64,000 nucleotides of DNA from contig NZ_QUJB01000004.1 in the NCBI RefSeq assembly GCF_003480435.1, positions 62,001 through 126,000 on the forward strand, written 5' to 3'. Positions 25,101-33,603 of this stretch are shown here, one piece after another (the stretch's first letter is position 1; every line of letters begins with the position of its first letter). The notes beneath the pieces are model-generated. The model had not been told where the DNA came from, did no database searches, and saw nothing but the letters and a program-made list of their open reading frames with translations. This stretch comes from Clostridium sp. AM30-24. Lineage in GTDB: Bacteria; Bacillota; Clostridia; Lachnospirales; Lachnospiraceae. Made by a program: the position numbers and the translations under genes.

Positions 25101-26978
25101 CTGAAGGAGATGTTCCCGACGGAAGAACTCTATATCGTTGTGGGATCCGACGTGATCCACAACGCAAGCTCCTATAAAAAGGAGCCGGAAGAGAATTCCA
25201 TCCATACCTTCAACCATATCGTATTCCGCCGCCCGGGTGAAGAACATCCGACGGAGGTATATGAGCAGATCCGGGGGAAAGTCGTGCAGCTGGAGCTTCC
25301 GCAGGAACTGGAGGACATCAGCTCCACGAAGATCCGTGAAAATATTGATAACCACCGCGATATTTCCAGCCTCATCGATCCGGTCGTTCAGGAATATATT
25401 TACCACAAGGGCATGTACCTGCGGGAACCGGAATTTAAGCCGATCCTGAGGGCGAAAGCCATCGCGTTCGAAAATGCGTCGGGAAGAGACAGAGGAATTC
25501 TTGACGAGCTTGGAAATACGGTCCTCTACGGACATCCGGATGCCCAGTCGATCCTGACAAGGATCCAGGTGGAAAATGACCGTCTGCTGCTTTTAAGAAA
25601 TACCGTGGAAGGCGAGCGCCCGGCGGGCTTTGTGAGTTACCGGGAGATCGGAAATGACGAGCTCTTTGGTGTCTTAAAGGACATGGAGTTAGCGAATCTG
25701 GTGCGGGGAAAGAGCAGCCGGGAGATCCTTCTCATCACAGGAATCTACGCGAGGGAGGAGAACGCAGGAGACAGCGAGGTGATCCGGGATGCTCCGCAGC
25801 AGCTTCTTGTGGAGGTCCTCGCGAAGGAACTGGAAAAGAATTACAGCTTTGCACTGTTCGTGGCGGAGCGCGGAACGACGACAAAGGAGGTTGTGTACGC
25901 GCTGGAGCGACAGGGCTTTATCCGCCCGCAGCTGGCGGATGAGAGCGATAAGCGGACGGTCTATATGGTCGATATGCATGAGCCGTTGATGTTCCTGCAC
26001 AATCTGGAGACCACGATCAAGGAACCGTTTGCCAGCAATCCGGCAGTTCTGGATGCCATCGAAAAGAACCACAGAAAGCTTCAGATTGCCATGACGAAGC
26101 TGTATCCGGGAAACCTCGTGATTTCCTTATCATCCGGTGTCATGCATCACCGTCTCGTAGACCGGATCACGGCGCTTAACGATGTGCCGAGGGAACCGCT
26201 GGTTCCGAGAAGGCTCGGAAAGAATATGTGCGTCCCCTTCGGTAAGATCCTGAGAGGAAAAGTGGTTCCGAATACGGTGACAAAGACGCTGCACACCGAT
26301 AAGGTCTACGAGCCGGATCTTAACAGCTTTACGATCGAGCCGTTCCCATACTACTCGCCGCTAAAAAGCCAGATCGAGACGATCAAGTCCTTCGACCGAC
26401 CGGTGATCCTGGTGGATGACCTTGTCCACAAGGCAGACCGTCTCCAGGTGCTTGTGCCGCAGCTCAGGGAGGACGGGATCCCGATCAGGAAGGTCGTTGT
26501 GGGTGTACTGTCCGGCTATGGCCGTGACCTGATGCAGTGCCTGAAGGTCCCGGTTGAGAGCATTTATTCGATGCCGAATCTGCGCCAGTGGTTCGTGGAA
26601 TCCACACTGTATCCGTTTATCGGCGGCGATACCGTGCGCCGTGAGGAGATGAAGGTGGCGGGACTTCAGCCGTCTATCAACATGATCCTGCCCTACGCGA
26701 CACCGAGGCTTTCCGGCTGCAGCAGAGAGGCGCTTGTGGAGTTCTCCGCATGCTGCATCGAGAATTCAAAGAATCTGTTCCAGGTCCTGGAGGCAGAATA
26801 CCGGAAAATGTACGCGAAAAACCTCACCCTTTCCCGGCTTTCCGAGGCGGTCATCCTGCCGCTCTGCCCGGATAAGGGAAGCTGCATGGAGTACGATGAG
26901 AATCTGGCGGCGTCTGTTTATCTGGAGAATGATCTGGAGACGCTGTGGAGAATGAAAGAATTTCTGATCAAGGGATAA
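22125..26978 (+). CDS. Giant multidomain protein: HD phosphohydrolase, helical repeats, NadD-like nucleotidyltransferase, GNAT-like and PRTase-like regions
   Basis: 1617 residues, no signal peptide or membrane helix. About 175-300 is an HD domain: GHIAGVH, HDLGK (216-220), HIAANHSTWDLELDN and a late Asp. About 380-900 is helical and leucine-rich, HEAT/ARM-like. About 910-1100 is a NadD/cytidylyltransferase fold: FPGTFDPFTLSH (TLSH replacing HxGH), YIVVGSDVIHNA, and SSTKIR near 1065. About 1120-1290 may be an acetyltransferase-like fold. About 1300-1560 resembles a type I phosphoribosyltransferase, with PVILVDDLVHKADRL near 1427. Together these suggest nucleotide or NAD(P)-type cofactor handling, but no function is established. 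TGGAGG precedes ATG 22125. It is followed by a dehydrogenase-like and a flavin-binding protein. Domain edges are approximate. Confidence 0.8.
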   Translation: MYNRHIRHLVTELGNRLSDKEFLKKIGLSRRSMQQLFDKDRWEVIFEKAFPVTRRFSCAEILEFCRVDMEKLSNEPEEGWLSFAYKYSTHILYPDADFAVSAAPYAPSALYFLNVLQYFFDEERKVLPFDPYDDFRFLTKEEYAGFERAGEYAHFIREFRDQYIYEMMRLNREATPFETLGHIAGVHYVAMVAAQGLYAAGVPIDLALASGAAAGHDLGKFGCKPDERVPYLHYFYTNQWFTAYNMEGIGHIAANHSTWDLELDNISVESLVLIYADFRVKQMRGEDGREITKIYTLKDSFDVILSKLDNVDEAKRNRYRVVYSRLYEFERYMRSKGVDVDLTGNPDPAEQPVDIVVQTGKQVVRSFIFWGIEHNIDVMHRLGTERQFGNILEAARSEKDWKNVRAYLNMFNEYSIHLNHRQKEQTISFLYELLLNREGDIRRQAAALIGKMFADFNAGYRKELPKNMPDPDDKTALTLWEEYLGQLVCPDYRLTLQQKNRIQNSLKFVMVSAMDRSSEKVREELFEVFMKWFDGYHRLVGDPVFYLLDCIFSLPLDLCSKGSRLERLIRFAIIHMDDPDEKVQIAAVRVLKILTQAVPPESTCYEIACDAAHRINPRTITLLFLQYRIYTNLRLDTTAQREVLYGHDVVSDIFLENLKSATPWILKSVNIKLLADQVDHGKRDHLLHICAHFSNLIKVSEQVGVRHDAGRALLRLAHLLTTDQRNEIAVELLKGLEVGEYEFSKYIPEYLGEFALWLPPEQIDDIIERLHILLANGNERIVSVALDTLGVLLECYSRYTVRFHESEEVSEERRMKLLGLILSCLANYREQVRQEALLVIGQHIFGSPILAERDKSRMFSLCAKKLLFLLNENKGGELSLYYRAATLSHIDRFIAHYQLFGGLVETSTREKIAFFPGTFDPFTLSHKEIAKKIQELGFTVFLAIDEFSWSKKTQPHLVRRQIVNMSIADEFYVHLFPDNTPVNIANPADLRRLKEMFPTEELYIVVGSDVIHNASSYKKEPEENSIHTFNHIVFRRPGEEHPTEVYEQIRGKVVQLELPQELEDISSTKIRENIDNHRDISSLIDPVVQEYIYHKGMYLREPEFKPILRAKAIAFENASGRDRGILDELGNTVLYGHPDAQSILTRIQVENDRLLLLRNTVEGERPAGFVSYREIGNDELFGVLKDMELANLVRGKSSREILLITGIYAREENAGDSEVIRDAPQQLLVEVLAKELEKNYSFALFVAERGTTTKEVVYALERQGFIRPQLADESDKRTVYMVDMHEPLMFLHNLETTIKEPFASNPAVLDAIEKNHRKLQIAMTKLYPGNLVISLSSGVMHHRLVDRITALNDVPREPLVPRRLGKNMCVPFGKILRGKVVPNTVTKTLHTDKVYEPDLNSFTIEPFPYYSPLKSQIETIKSFDRPVILVDDLVHKADRLQVLVPQLREDGIPIRKVVVGVLSGYGRDLMQCLKVPVESIYSMPNLRQWFVESTLYPFIGGDTVRREEMKVAGLQPSINMILPYATPRLSGCSREALVEFSACCIENSKNLFQVLEAEYRKMYAKNLTLSRLSEAVILPLCPDKGSCMEYDENLAASVYLENDLETLWRMKEFLIKG

Positions 26979-27131
26979 AATCCTGAATGCCGTCTGGAAT
27001 TTCGAGAGGCTGAAGGCTTAAAAGGAAGATCTGCGATAATCGTGGCCTGTGTATCAAAGCCGTAAGGTCGGCAGACTTGAATGGCTTTGGTGCATGGCAG
27101 TAAAATATGGAAATTAGGGGGGAATGAAATT

Positions 27132-28394
27132 ATGGTAACCTATTATAAAATCGGAGACATGTTTTGTGCGTCCGCGCACGGCGATCTGCCATATGAAAAA
27201 ACGGAGAAACCGGCAGCAGGGACAATGCTCACCTGGCTCTTTACCGGAGAACCGGGCAGCCGCCGCGCATCATTTCTCGTAAACCATCCGGCAGAACTCT
27301 TCGCAGAGAATGAGGATGTCAGCTGGTTAAACACAAACAGATTAAATGCGTCCGCATACGACGGACAGATCAGGGAACTCCCGGCGGAGCTCCTCGCGCA
27401 GCTCGATGCCGGAACGCTTCGGGCGGTGAATGCGTCCCATCCGAAATTTAAAGAGATTCTGGAATACAGGCCGAAAGAGGGCAAAAAGCGTGTCCATGTT
27501 CTGGCGATCGGCGATGTGGGCAGTATGCTCTTAACAGGTCTGCACCTTCTCGGCGGAGATGTGATCTCCTCCATCGGAATTTGTGATATCTCTGACAAGG
27601 TGACCGCCCGTTGGGAGTTCGAGGAGAACCAGATCGCCTATCCGTGGGATTACGATGCGATGCCGGAGGTCGATGTGGTGGATCAGGATCACCTCTTTGA
27701 CTGCGATGTGTTCGTTTTCGTGGCTTCCAAGGGGATCCCGCCGGTCGGTTCCGGTGTCAAGGACGTCCGCATGTACCAGTTCGAGAATAACTCGAAGATC
27801 ATCGGACATTACGCAAAAATGGCGAGAGAGAGGAACTTTAAAGGCTTATTCTGTGCCGTTTCCGATCCGGTGGACCCGCTTGCGAAGACGGCATTCTTAG
27901 AGAGCAACAAAAATGAGGCAGGGGAGTATGACTGGATGGGACTTCTCCCGGAACAGGTACAGGGATTCGGCCTCGGCGTTATGAATGCAAGAGCGGCATA
28001 TTATGCAAAGCGTGATCCGAGATTTAAGCAGTTCCTGACGGAAGGCCGTTCCTTCGGACCGCACGGACAGGACCTTGTCATCGCGGATTCCATCGAACAT
28101 TACAACGATGAGCTCTCAAAGGAACTGACAAACCTCACGGTCACCGCGAACCTTCACATGCGTGCCATCGGCTACAAACCGTTCGTGGCCCCGGCGTTTT
28201 CCTCCGGCGCGATCTCGATCCTGATGACGCTCAGAAAACAGTGGCATTGCGGATCTGTGTTCCTTGGCGGCGTTTACATGGGCGTGAAGAACCGCTACAC
28301 GGAATACGGGCTTGAGACGGAGGCGCTGGCGCTGCAGGATGCTCTGTATGAGCGGATCGTGTTTGCGGCGGAGAATCTTGCGAAGATCGTGTAA
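27132..28394 (+). CDS. Divergent malate/lactate dehydrogenase-like protein
   Basis: 420 residues from ATG 27132, with AGGGGGG 9 nt upstream; an ATG at 27081 lacks a site. An N-terminal extension of about 120 residues precedes an NAD-binding glycine motif (HVLAIGDVGSMLLTGLHLLGG region). Then come CAVSDPVDPLAK, equivalent to the NPVD strand, QGFGLGVMNARAAYYAKR, equivalent to the G-x-G-x-x-LD-x-x-R region, and RSFGPHGQDLVIADS, which could hold the catalytic His. The order is that of the LDH/MDH superfamily, but identity is clearly low and the extension is unusual. Probably an NAD-dependent hydroxyacid oxidoreductase; the substrate is unknown. It lies between the giant protein and the flavoprotein, probably in one expression unit with the former. 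Confidence 0.65.
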   Translation: MVTYYKIGDMFCASAHGDLPYEKTEKPAAGTMLTWLFTGEPGSRRASFLVNHPAELFAENEDVSWLNTNRLNASAYDGQIRELPAELLAQLDAGTLRAVNASHPKFKEILEYRPKEGKKRVHVLAIGDVGSMLLTGLHLLGGDVISSIGICDISDKVTARWEFEENQIAYPWDYDAMPEVDVVDQDHLFDCDVFVFVASKGIPPVGSGVKDVRMYQFENNSKIIGHYAKMARERNFKGLFCAVSDPVDPLAKTAFLESNKNEAGEYDWMGLLPEQVQGFGLGVMNARAAYYAKRDPRFKQFLTEGRSFGPHGQDLVIADSIEHYNDELSKELTNLTVTANLHMRAIGYKPFVAPAFSSGAISILMTLRKQWHCGSVFLGGVYMGVKNRYTEYGLETEALALQDALYERIVFAAENLAKIV

Positions 28395-28446
28395 ATGCTG
28401 TGTTTGCTGCGAAGGCAAAAAGATAATAAAATGCTGATTTGACTTG

Positions 28447-28492
28447 TCCCGGCAGGTTTCCCGTGTGTCGGGGATATCTGCCGGGATTTTTA
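28447..28492 (+). terminator. Terminator after the dehydrogenase-like gene
   Basis: Stem of about 9 bp, 28447-28455 with 28478-28486, GC-rich, followed by a T run. It ends 20 nt before the flavoprotein start, so some read-through is likely. Confidence 0.65.
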
Positions 28493-28511
28493 TCAGGGAG
28501 AGTGATACATC

Positions 28512-29609
28512 ATGGAGAGTGACAGATTATTCGTATTATACCCGCAAAAACGCGGTCCGGAGAAAGAACGGTCGCGTATGGACGAGGTTTTGAGGGCAGC
28601 GCTTGACGGGATCGACGCCGAGATCGTGGAAGACATGGAGCTTCTGGAGCAGGATCCCTGCAGATATCGTGGACGCAGACTCCTGTTTGCAGTTCCGCTT
28701 GGAACAAACGGCATCAACCGCGGCTACTACGAGCTTCTCGCCTGGCTGCGGGGCGGTGATCAGGTCCTCGCGGGGGCGACTGCTGGGATGATCATCGATG
28801 CTGAGAGCGAATTTTACACGAAAGCCACAGCGAGAGAGCTGGCGGTGGCGGCAAACCGTGCCGGCTGCGCCTTCGTGGGCCGACCGCTGGTGGAAGGAAC
28901 CGCCTCCCTCGACAACTACCTGATCCAGGCCGCCAATATGAACACGGACCGGTTCGGTGCCTACAAAAAGAGTGCTGAGATCCTGGTACATCAAATTCTG
29001 GAAGAAACATGGCAGCCGAAAGAAGAATCGCACCTTCTGGTCCTCCACGCCTCAAACCACCGGACCTCCAATACCCTGGCGATCTGGCAGAAAGTAAAGG
29101 AGCGCCTGGACGACCGGATCAGGATTCAGGAGATCAACCTGAGAAACGGTACTCTCGTGGACTGTTCCGGATGTCCGTACCAGATGTGCCTGCACTTCGG
29201 CGAGCAGGGAAAATGCTTCTACGGCGGAGCCATGGTGGAGAACATCTATCCGGCTGTTAAATGGGCTGACGCGATCCTGCTCCTCTGTCCAAACTACAAC
29301 GATGCCCTGTCCGCCAACATGACAGCGTTCATCAACCGGCTGACGGCCCTGTTCCGGACCACACGATTTTACGATAAAGCCCTGTTTGCGATCATTGTGT
29401 CAGGCTATTCCGGCAGTGACCTCCTCGCTGGACAGCTCGTCACGGCCCTGAACATGAACAAGACCTTTTACCTCCCGGGGAATTTCTGTATGATGGAGAC
29501 GGCCAACAACGCCGGTGCAGCCATGAAACTTCCGGGAATTGAGGACAGAATCCGGGAATTCAGCGAAAAGATGACGCATATACTGATAAAAGGGACACAA
29601 AATTGCTGA
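28512..29609 (+). CDS. NAD(P)H-dependent flavin oxidoreductase (flavodoxin-like, CxxC-type)
   Basis: 365 residues. The C-terminal 190 residues follow the NADPH-dependent FMN reductase / iron-sulfur-flavoprotein pattern. A phosphate-binding loop LHASNHRTSNT is followed by LVDCSGCPYQMC, a Cys cluster that binds a cluster or forms a redox pair, and LLCPNYNDALSANMTAFINR, the flavin-proximal strand-helix. The N-terminal 170 residues (LLFAVPLGTNGINRGYYELLAWL) look like a second Rossmann or shikimate-dehydrogenase-type lobe; its role is unclear. Cytosolic. ATG 28512 has a GGGAG site 12 nt upstream. The redox partner is unknown. Confidence 0.72.
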   Translation: MESDRLFVLYPQKRGPEKERSRMDEVLRAALDGIDAEIVEDMELLEQDPCRYRGRRLLFAVPLGTNGINRGYYELLAWLRGGDQVLAGATAGMIIDAESEFYTKATARELAVAANRAGCAFVGRPLVEGTASLDNYLIQAANMNTDRFGAYKKSAEILVHQILEETWQPKEESHLLVLHASNHRTSNTLAIWQKVKERLDDRIRIQEINLRNGTLVDCSGCPYQMCLHFGEQGKCFYGGAMVENIYPAVKWADAILLLCPNYNDALSANMTAFINRLTALFRTTRFYDKALFAIIVSGYSGSDLLAGQLVTALNMNKTFYLPGNFCMMETANNAGAAMKLPGIEDRIREFSEKMTHILIKGTQNC

Positions 29610-29735
29610 TACAATTTTTGAATTTCAAGCAATTGCGCATCAAAACTTTAAATTATGGAAGCAAACAGCCGCAATTATGATAAAACAAAGAATAACTAAA
29701 AGATTTCAGACGTTTACAAAAATTACTAATATTTG

Positions 29736-29764
29736 TTGCAAAAGCAACAGCAGAGATGTATAAT
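29736..29764 (+). promoter_or_regulatory. Sigma-A promoter of the TAXI-TRAP operon with overlapping palindrome
   Basis: TTGCAA (29736-29741), 17-nt spacer, TATAAT (29759-29764). A short inverted repeat, GTTGC-AAAA-GCAAC (29735-29748), covers the -35 box and could be a repressor site. Confidence 0.65.
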
Positions 29765-29827
29765 ATGTTCGTAAGCTTCCTTTGCTGAAACGTTGTGCAA
29801 AGGAACAGAAAAAGGAGGTAGAAAGAT

Positions 29828-30877
29828 ATGAGAAAGAGATTTTCCGCAGCAATGGCACTCGCATTATCCTGTGCAATGGTACTGACCGCTTGTTCCGGCG
29901 GCAGCAAACCGGCAGAGACCACAGCCGCAGCAGCAGCCGACACTACCGCAGCAGCAGCTGAAACAACAGCAGCCGCAGCAGCAGCCCCGAGTGGTGATGC
30001 CCAGAAGTTAACAATGGGTACTGGCGGAACCACCGGTACATATTACGCATTCGGTGGCGTAATCGCGAATGTATTAAACAGCAAAGACCTCGGAGTGAAC
30101 ATTAACGTTCAGTCTACCGGTGCTTCCAAAGCAAATATCTACCTTGTAAACGACGGTGAAGCAGACCTCGCGATCGTACAGAACGACGTTATGGACTATG
30201 CTTACAACGGAACTGACCTCTTCGCAGAAGAAGGCGCAGCAAAAGATTTCACAACAGTTGCAGCCCTCTACGCTGAGGTTTGCCAGATCGTATCCTCCGG
30301 CGATATCAAATCTGTCGCTGACTTAAAGGGCAAGAGAGTATCCGTTGGTGACGCAGGCTCCGGTGTTGAGTTCAACGCACGTCAGATCCTCGAGGCTTAT
30401 GACATCTCCTTCGATGATATCCAGGTCAACAACCTCGGATTCGGTGATTCCGCAGATGCATTAAAAGACGGCAAGATCGATGCTTTCTTCTGTACAGCAG
30501 GCGCACCGACAACAGCGATCGTAGAGCTCGCTACAACAAATGCGATCAACCTTCTTGAGATCGATGACGAGCATGCGAAGAAGCTTGCGGATGCACATCC
30601 GTTCTACACAACATACGCAATCCCGGGCGGCTCCTATAAGGGCGTTGACGATGATGTTCAGACAGTTGCTATCAAAGCTACTCTGATCGCATCCCCGAAG
30701 CTTTCCGAAGAAACAGTTTATAACCTCACAAAGGCTATTTTCGATAACAAAGATGAGATCGCTTCCACACATGCAAAGGGCGAAGAGCTTGATCTCGAAT
30801 ATGCGGTTTCCGGTATTTCTGTTCCGTTCCATCCGGGTGCTGAGAAGTACTTCAAGGAAGTAGGAGCAATCAAGTAA
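29828..30877 (+). CDS. TAXI-family TRAP transporter solute-binding lipoprotein
   Basis: 349 residues. The signal peptide ends in a lipobox (AMVLTAC), then comes an Ala/Thr-rich linker. LTMGTGGTTGTYYAFGGVIA is the family hallmark, followed by NVQSTGASKANIYLVNDGEADLAIVQND and VSVGDAGSGVEFNARQIL. TAXI proteins capture small organic acids or amino acids for ion-driven TRAP import; the ligand is not predictable. The linker is similar in composition to that of the peptide-binding lipoprotein at 6749. AAAGGAGG precedes ATG 29828. First gene of a three-gene operon. Confidence 0.93.
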   Translation: MRKRFSAAMALALSCAMVLTACSGGSKPAETTAAAAADTTAAAAETTAAAAAAPSGDAQKLTMGTGGTTGTYYAFGGVIANVLNSKDLGVNINVQSTGASKANIYLVNDGEADLAIVQNDVMDYAYNGTDLFAEEGAAKDFTTVAALYAEVCQIVSSGDIKSVADLKGKRVSVGDAGSGVEFNARQILEAYDISFDDIQVNNLGFGDSADALKDGKIDAFFCTAGAPTTAIVELATTNAINLLEIDDEHAKKLADAHPFYTTYAIPGGSYKGVDDDVQTVAIKATLIASPKLSEETVYNLTKAIFDNKDEIASTHAKGEELDLEYAVSGISVPFHPGAEKYFKEVGAIK

Positions 30878-30882
30878 TTACC

Positions 30883-31374
30883 TTGAAAAACAGGAAAGTA
30901 AGATTCTTTACAGTGGCAGCAATAATCACGGCAATTATTGCTGCCACTCTTGCCTATACTTTACGAAGCGGAGACTATCTGGTCCTGAGGAACGGAGACA
31001 CAAATGCAGAATATGCCCGCTTCCGGGTAAAAGAGGGGGATGAGTTTTCTGTAACGTTCATCCACTCAGTAAATAAGTATCCGTTGACGGACGTTTACGA
31101 GATCCGCGACCACAAGATCTACGTGATCCGCACGATCTACAATAATTTCGGCGCGGGCGTGCAGACAGAGATCGAGGCTGGGCAGACGCTTACGTATGAT
31201 GAAAACGGGGAGATGGTCGTTTCCGGGTTTAATAAGGAAATGCCATATCTCTCATATATCGTGGGTACGGTCTCCGACCACACACTCACACTTCACGGAA
31301 AAGAAATCAGTTTGAGGGATCTCTGCGGACGCAACAGCAAAGTAGAGTTCTCCTGTGAACATAAAGGATTCTAA
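30883..31374 (+). CDS. DUF1850 protein of TAXI-TRAP operons
   Basis: 163 residues starting at TTG 30883, 5 nt after the receptor gene. One N-terminal membrane helix (FFTVAAIITAIIAATLAYTL) precedes a small beta-rich domain: FRVKEGDEFSVTFIHSVNKYPLTDVYEI, then IYNNFGAGVQTEIE. The HSVNKYPLTDVYEI block and the position between the TAXI receptor and TRAP permease are typical of DUF1850. Its role is unknown, but it is consistently linked to TAXI transporters. The TTG start and the distant TAGGAG suggest translation coupled to the receptor gene. Confidence 0.8.
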   Translation: MKNRKVRFFTVAAIITAIIAATLAYTLRSGDYLVLRNGDTNAEYARFRVKEGDEFSVTFIHSVNKYPLTDVYEIRDHKIYVIRTIYNNFGAGVQTEIEAGQTLTYDENGEMVVSGFNKEMPYLSYIVGTVSDHTLTLHGKEISLRDLCGRNSKVEFSCEHKGF

Positions 31375-31466
31375 GCGTTAAAAGAGTTTCGGACATATCC
31401 GGCGCCTGTTTGTATAGGGGGTATACAGGGGCAGCGCCGGAAACGAAATATAAAGGAGGGATTGGT

Positions 31467-33440
31467 ATGGCAGAGAAAGACAACATGAAAGTCAACACAT
31501 CTCCGGTGGCTGATGTGGAGACCGGTACCGCCGAAGACGTCGAAGCCATCATGAAAAAGTACGACCGTGAATCGAATACCCGAATCTGGGAAGGCACCCC
31601 GAAGCAGGTCATTCGTTTCCTTCTGGCAGCGTTTTCAGTTTTAATGCTCTATATGAACCTGTTTGCAAACTGGGATGAGCGTGTAAGACGTTCCCTGTTT
31701 GTCGGTTTTGTAATTATCCTTTCATTCCTGGTATATCCGATGAAAAAGGGAAGCTCAAAAAAGAATTCCGTTCCGATCTACGATATTATCCTTATGGTAC
31801 TCGGAGCCGGTGCTTACTTCTATTTCGTATTTAACTTTAAAACAATTATCGGCCACGCGACACGAATCAGCCAGACAGAGGTTATCGTTGGTGTGATCGG
31901 TATCCTGATCTTAGCAGAAACATGCCGCCGCGTTGTAGGTATTCCGATCCTCTGTGTGGCGACATTCTTTGTGGGTTATGCGTTTTATAACGGACTTGGA
32001 CAGGGCAGAGCCTTCGCGGTAGTCTTAAAGTCCATCGTTTACAACCTGTTCTATACGACAAGTGGTGTTATCGGTACTCCGATCGGTGTCTGCTCCACGT
32101 ATATCGCACTGTTTATCCTGTTCGGCGCTTTCCTTGAGGCGACCGGTATTTCTGAATTCTTTATCCAGCTGGCAAACTCTCTGGCAGGCGCTTCCACAGG
32201 CGGACCGGCAAAGGTAGCGGTTATCTCCTCTGCTCTCTGCGGTATGGTTTCCGGAAGCTCCGTTGGTAATACAGTAACGACCGGTTCCGTAACGATCCCG
32301 TTAATGAAGAAGACCGGTTATCAGGGCGAATTCGCAGGTGCCGTTGAGGCAGCTTCCTCCACCGGTGGACAGATCATGCCGCCGATCATGGGCGCTGCGG
32401 CATTCTTAATGGCTGAGATGGTAGGCGTTCAGTACGGCGAGATCGCGATGAGAGCGATCTTCCCGGCACTCCTCTACTTCACAGGTATCTTCATTACTGT
32501 ACACCTTGAGGCAAAGAGACTTGGCTTAAAGGGTATCCCGAAGGATGAGCTTCCGAAATTCGGACCGTTATTTGTCCGCCAGGGTTATCTTCTTATTCCG
32601 TTAATTGCCCTTGTTGCAATGGTTATGATGGGCTACACGATGTCCCGTGCAGCGATCATCGCTACCGCCCTTGCAATCCTTGTCAGCATGCCGAATAAAG
32701 AAACAAGAATGAACCCGACAAGATTCATCAACGCGTTGGAGGCAGGCGGTAAGAATACACTTTCCGTAGCTGTTGCCTGCGGCGTTGCCGGAATCATTGC
32801 CGGTGTCGTAACAATGACCGGTCTTGGACAGCTTCTGATCTCCGCAATCGTCGGCGTTGCCGGTGACCGCGTGATCGTAGCATTATTCCTTACTATGTTA
32901 ACCTGTATCGTTCTTGGCATGGGCGTTCCGACAACTGCAAACTACATCATTATGGCTACCACATGTGCACCGATTCTCGTAAACGGTATGGGAATCAACA
33001 AGATCGCTGCCAACATGTTCGTATTCTACTTCGGTATCGTAGCAGATATCACACCGCCGGTTGCTCTTGCGGCTTACGCAGGATCCGCGATCGCGAAATC
33101 CAACCCGATGAAGACCGCATTAAACGCATCTCGTCTTGCGATCGCAGCGTTCATCGTACCGTATATCTTCGCGTTTAACCCGGCAATGTTATTTATCGAT
33201 ACAGGCGTTCTCGGTGTTGTAACGATCATCGTAACATCCCTGATCGGTCTGTTTGGCGTTGCAGCCGGTCTTGAAGGTTACATGTTCGCGAACCTGAATG
33301 TGATCGAGAGGCTTTTATCCATCATCGGAGGTCTCTGCCTGATCATTCCGGGAACCGTGACAGACCTTGTCGGTATCGTCCTTGTTGGTGTCTCCGCGGC
33401 ACTGCAGATGATGCAGAAGAAAAAAGCAGCGGCGGCGTGA
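31467..33440 (+). CDS. Fused TRAP transporter permease (DctQ-DctM type)
   Basis: 657 residues from ATG 31467, preceded by AAAGGAGG; the ATG at 31410 has none. A cytosolic N-terminus of about 45 residues is followed by around four helices (small subunit), then the large 12-helix DctM-like part with GMVSGSSVGNTVTTGSVTIP, the canonical Gly-rich loop, and GMGVPTTANYIIMATTCAPI. Large and small membrane subunits are fused, as usual for TAXI-TRAP systems. With the preceding genes it forms a complete cation-gradient-driven secondary importer. Confidence 0.93.
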   Translation: MAEKDNMKVNTSPVADVETGTAEDVEAIMKKYDRESNTRIWEGTPKQVIRFLLAAFSVLMLYMNLFANWDERVRRSLFVGFVIILSFLVYPMKKGSSKKNSVPIYDIILMVLGAGAYFYFVFNFKTIIGHATRISQTEVIVGVIGILILAETCRRVVGIPILCVATFFVGYAFYNGLGQGRAFAVVLKSIVYNLFYTTSGVIGTPIGVCSTYIALFILFGAFLEATGISEFFIQLANSLAGASTGGPAKVAVISSALCGMVSGSSVGNTVTTGSVTIPLMKKTGYQGEFAGAVEAASSTGGQIMPPIMGAAAFLMAEMVGVQYGEIAMRAIFPALLYFTGIFITVHLEAKRLGLKGIPKDELPKFGPLFVRQGYLLIPLIALVAMVMMGYTMSRAAIIATALAILVSMPNKETRMNPTRFINALEAGGKNTLSVAVACGVAGIIAGVVTMTGLGQLLISAIVGVAGDRVIVALFLTMLTCIVLGMGVPTTANYIIMATTCAPILVNGMGINKIAANMFVFYFGIVADITPPVALAAYAGSAIAKSNPMKTALNASRLAIAAFIVPYIFAFNPAMLFIDTGVLGVVTIIVTSLIGLFGVAAGLEGYMFANLNVIERLLSIIGGLCLIIPGTVTDLVGIVLVGVSAALQMMQKKKAAAA

Positions 33441-33470
33441 AAATGGGCGAAGTTGTGAACTAAGATATCA

Positions 33471-33499
33471 TTGAATTTGAAAAAATAGTATGTTATAAT
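33471..33499 (+). promoter_or_regulatory. Strong sigma-A promoter pointing at the 3' end of a minus-strand micro-gene
   Basis: TTGAAT (33471-33476), exactly 17 nt, TATAAT (33494-33499). It would start an RNA near 33506 running antisense through the terminator (33538-33572) and body (33604-33687) of the small minus-strand frame. This is where type I antitoxin RNAs are usually encoded. It could instead be a leader promoter for thrC. Confidence 0.5.
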
Positions 33500-33537
33500 T
33501 ATTTTGAAAAGAGAAGATATAGTTCAGGGAATAAAAC

Positions 33538-33572
33538 GAACCCCCTCAGAGGTGATAGCTCTGAGGGGGTTC
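33538..33572 (-). terminator. Rho-independent terminator of the minus-strand micro-gene
   Basis: Perfect 14-bp stem 33538-33551 / 33559-33572 with a G/C core. On the minus strand it is followed by a T-rich tract. It lies 32 nt after the micro-gene stop. Confidence 0.7.
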
Positions 33573-33603
33573 TTCCCATTTTATGTAGTTGGGAATCTAC
33601 AGG

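Noticed and set aside
33471..33572. Threonine attenuator or T-box before thrC
   Set aside because: No T-box sequence, no Thr-rich leader peptide; the hairpin has its T tract on the minus strand and fits the micro-gene better.
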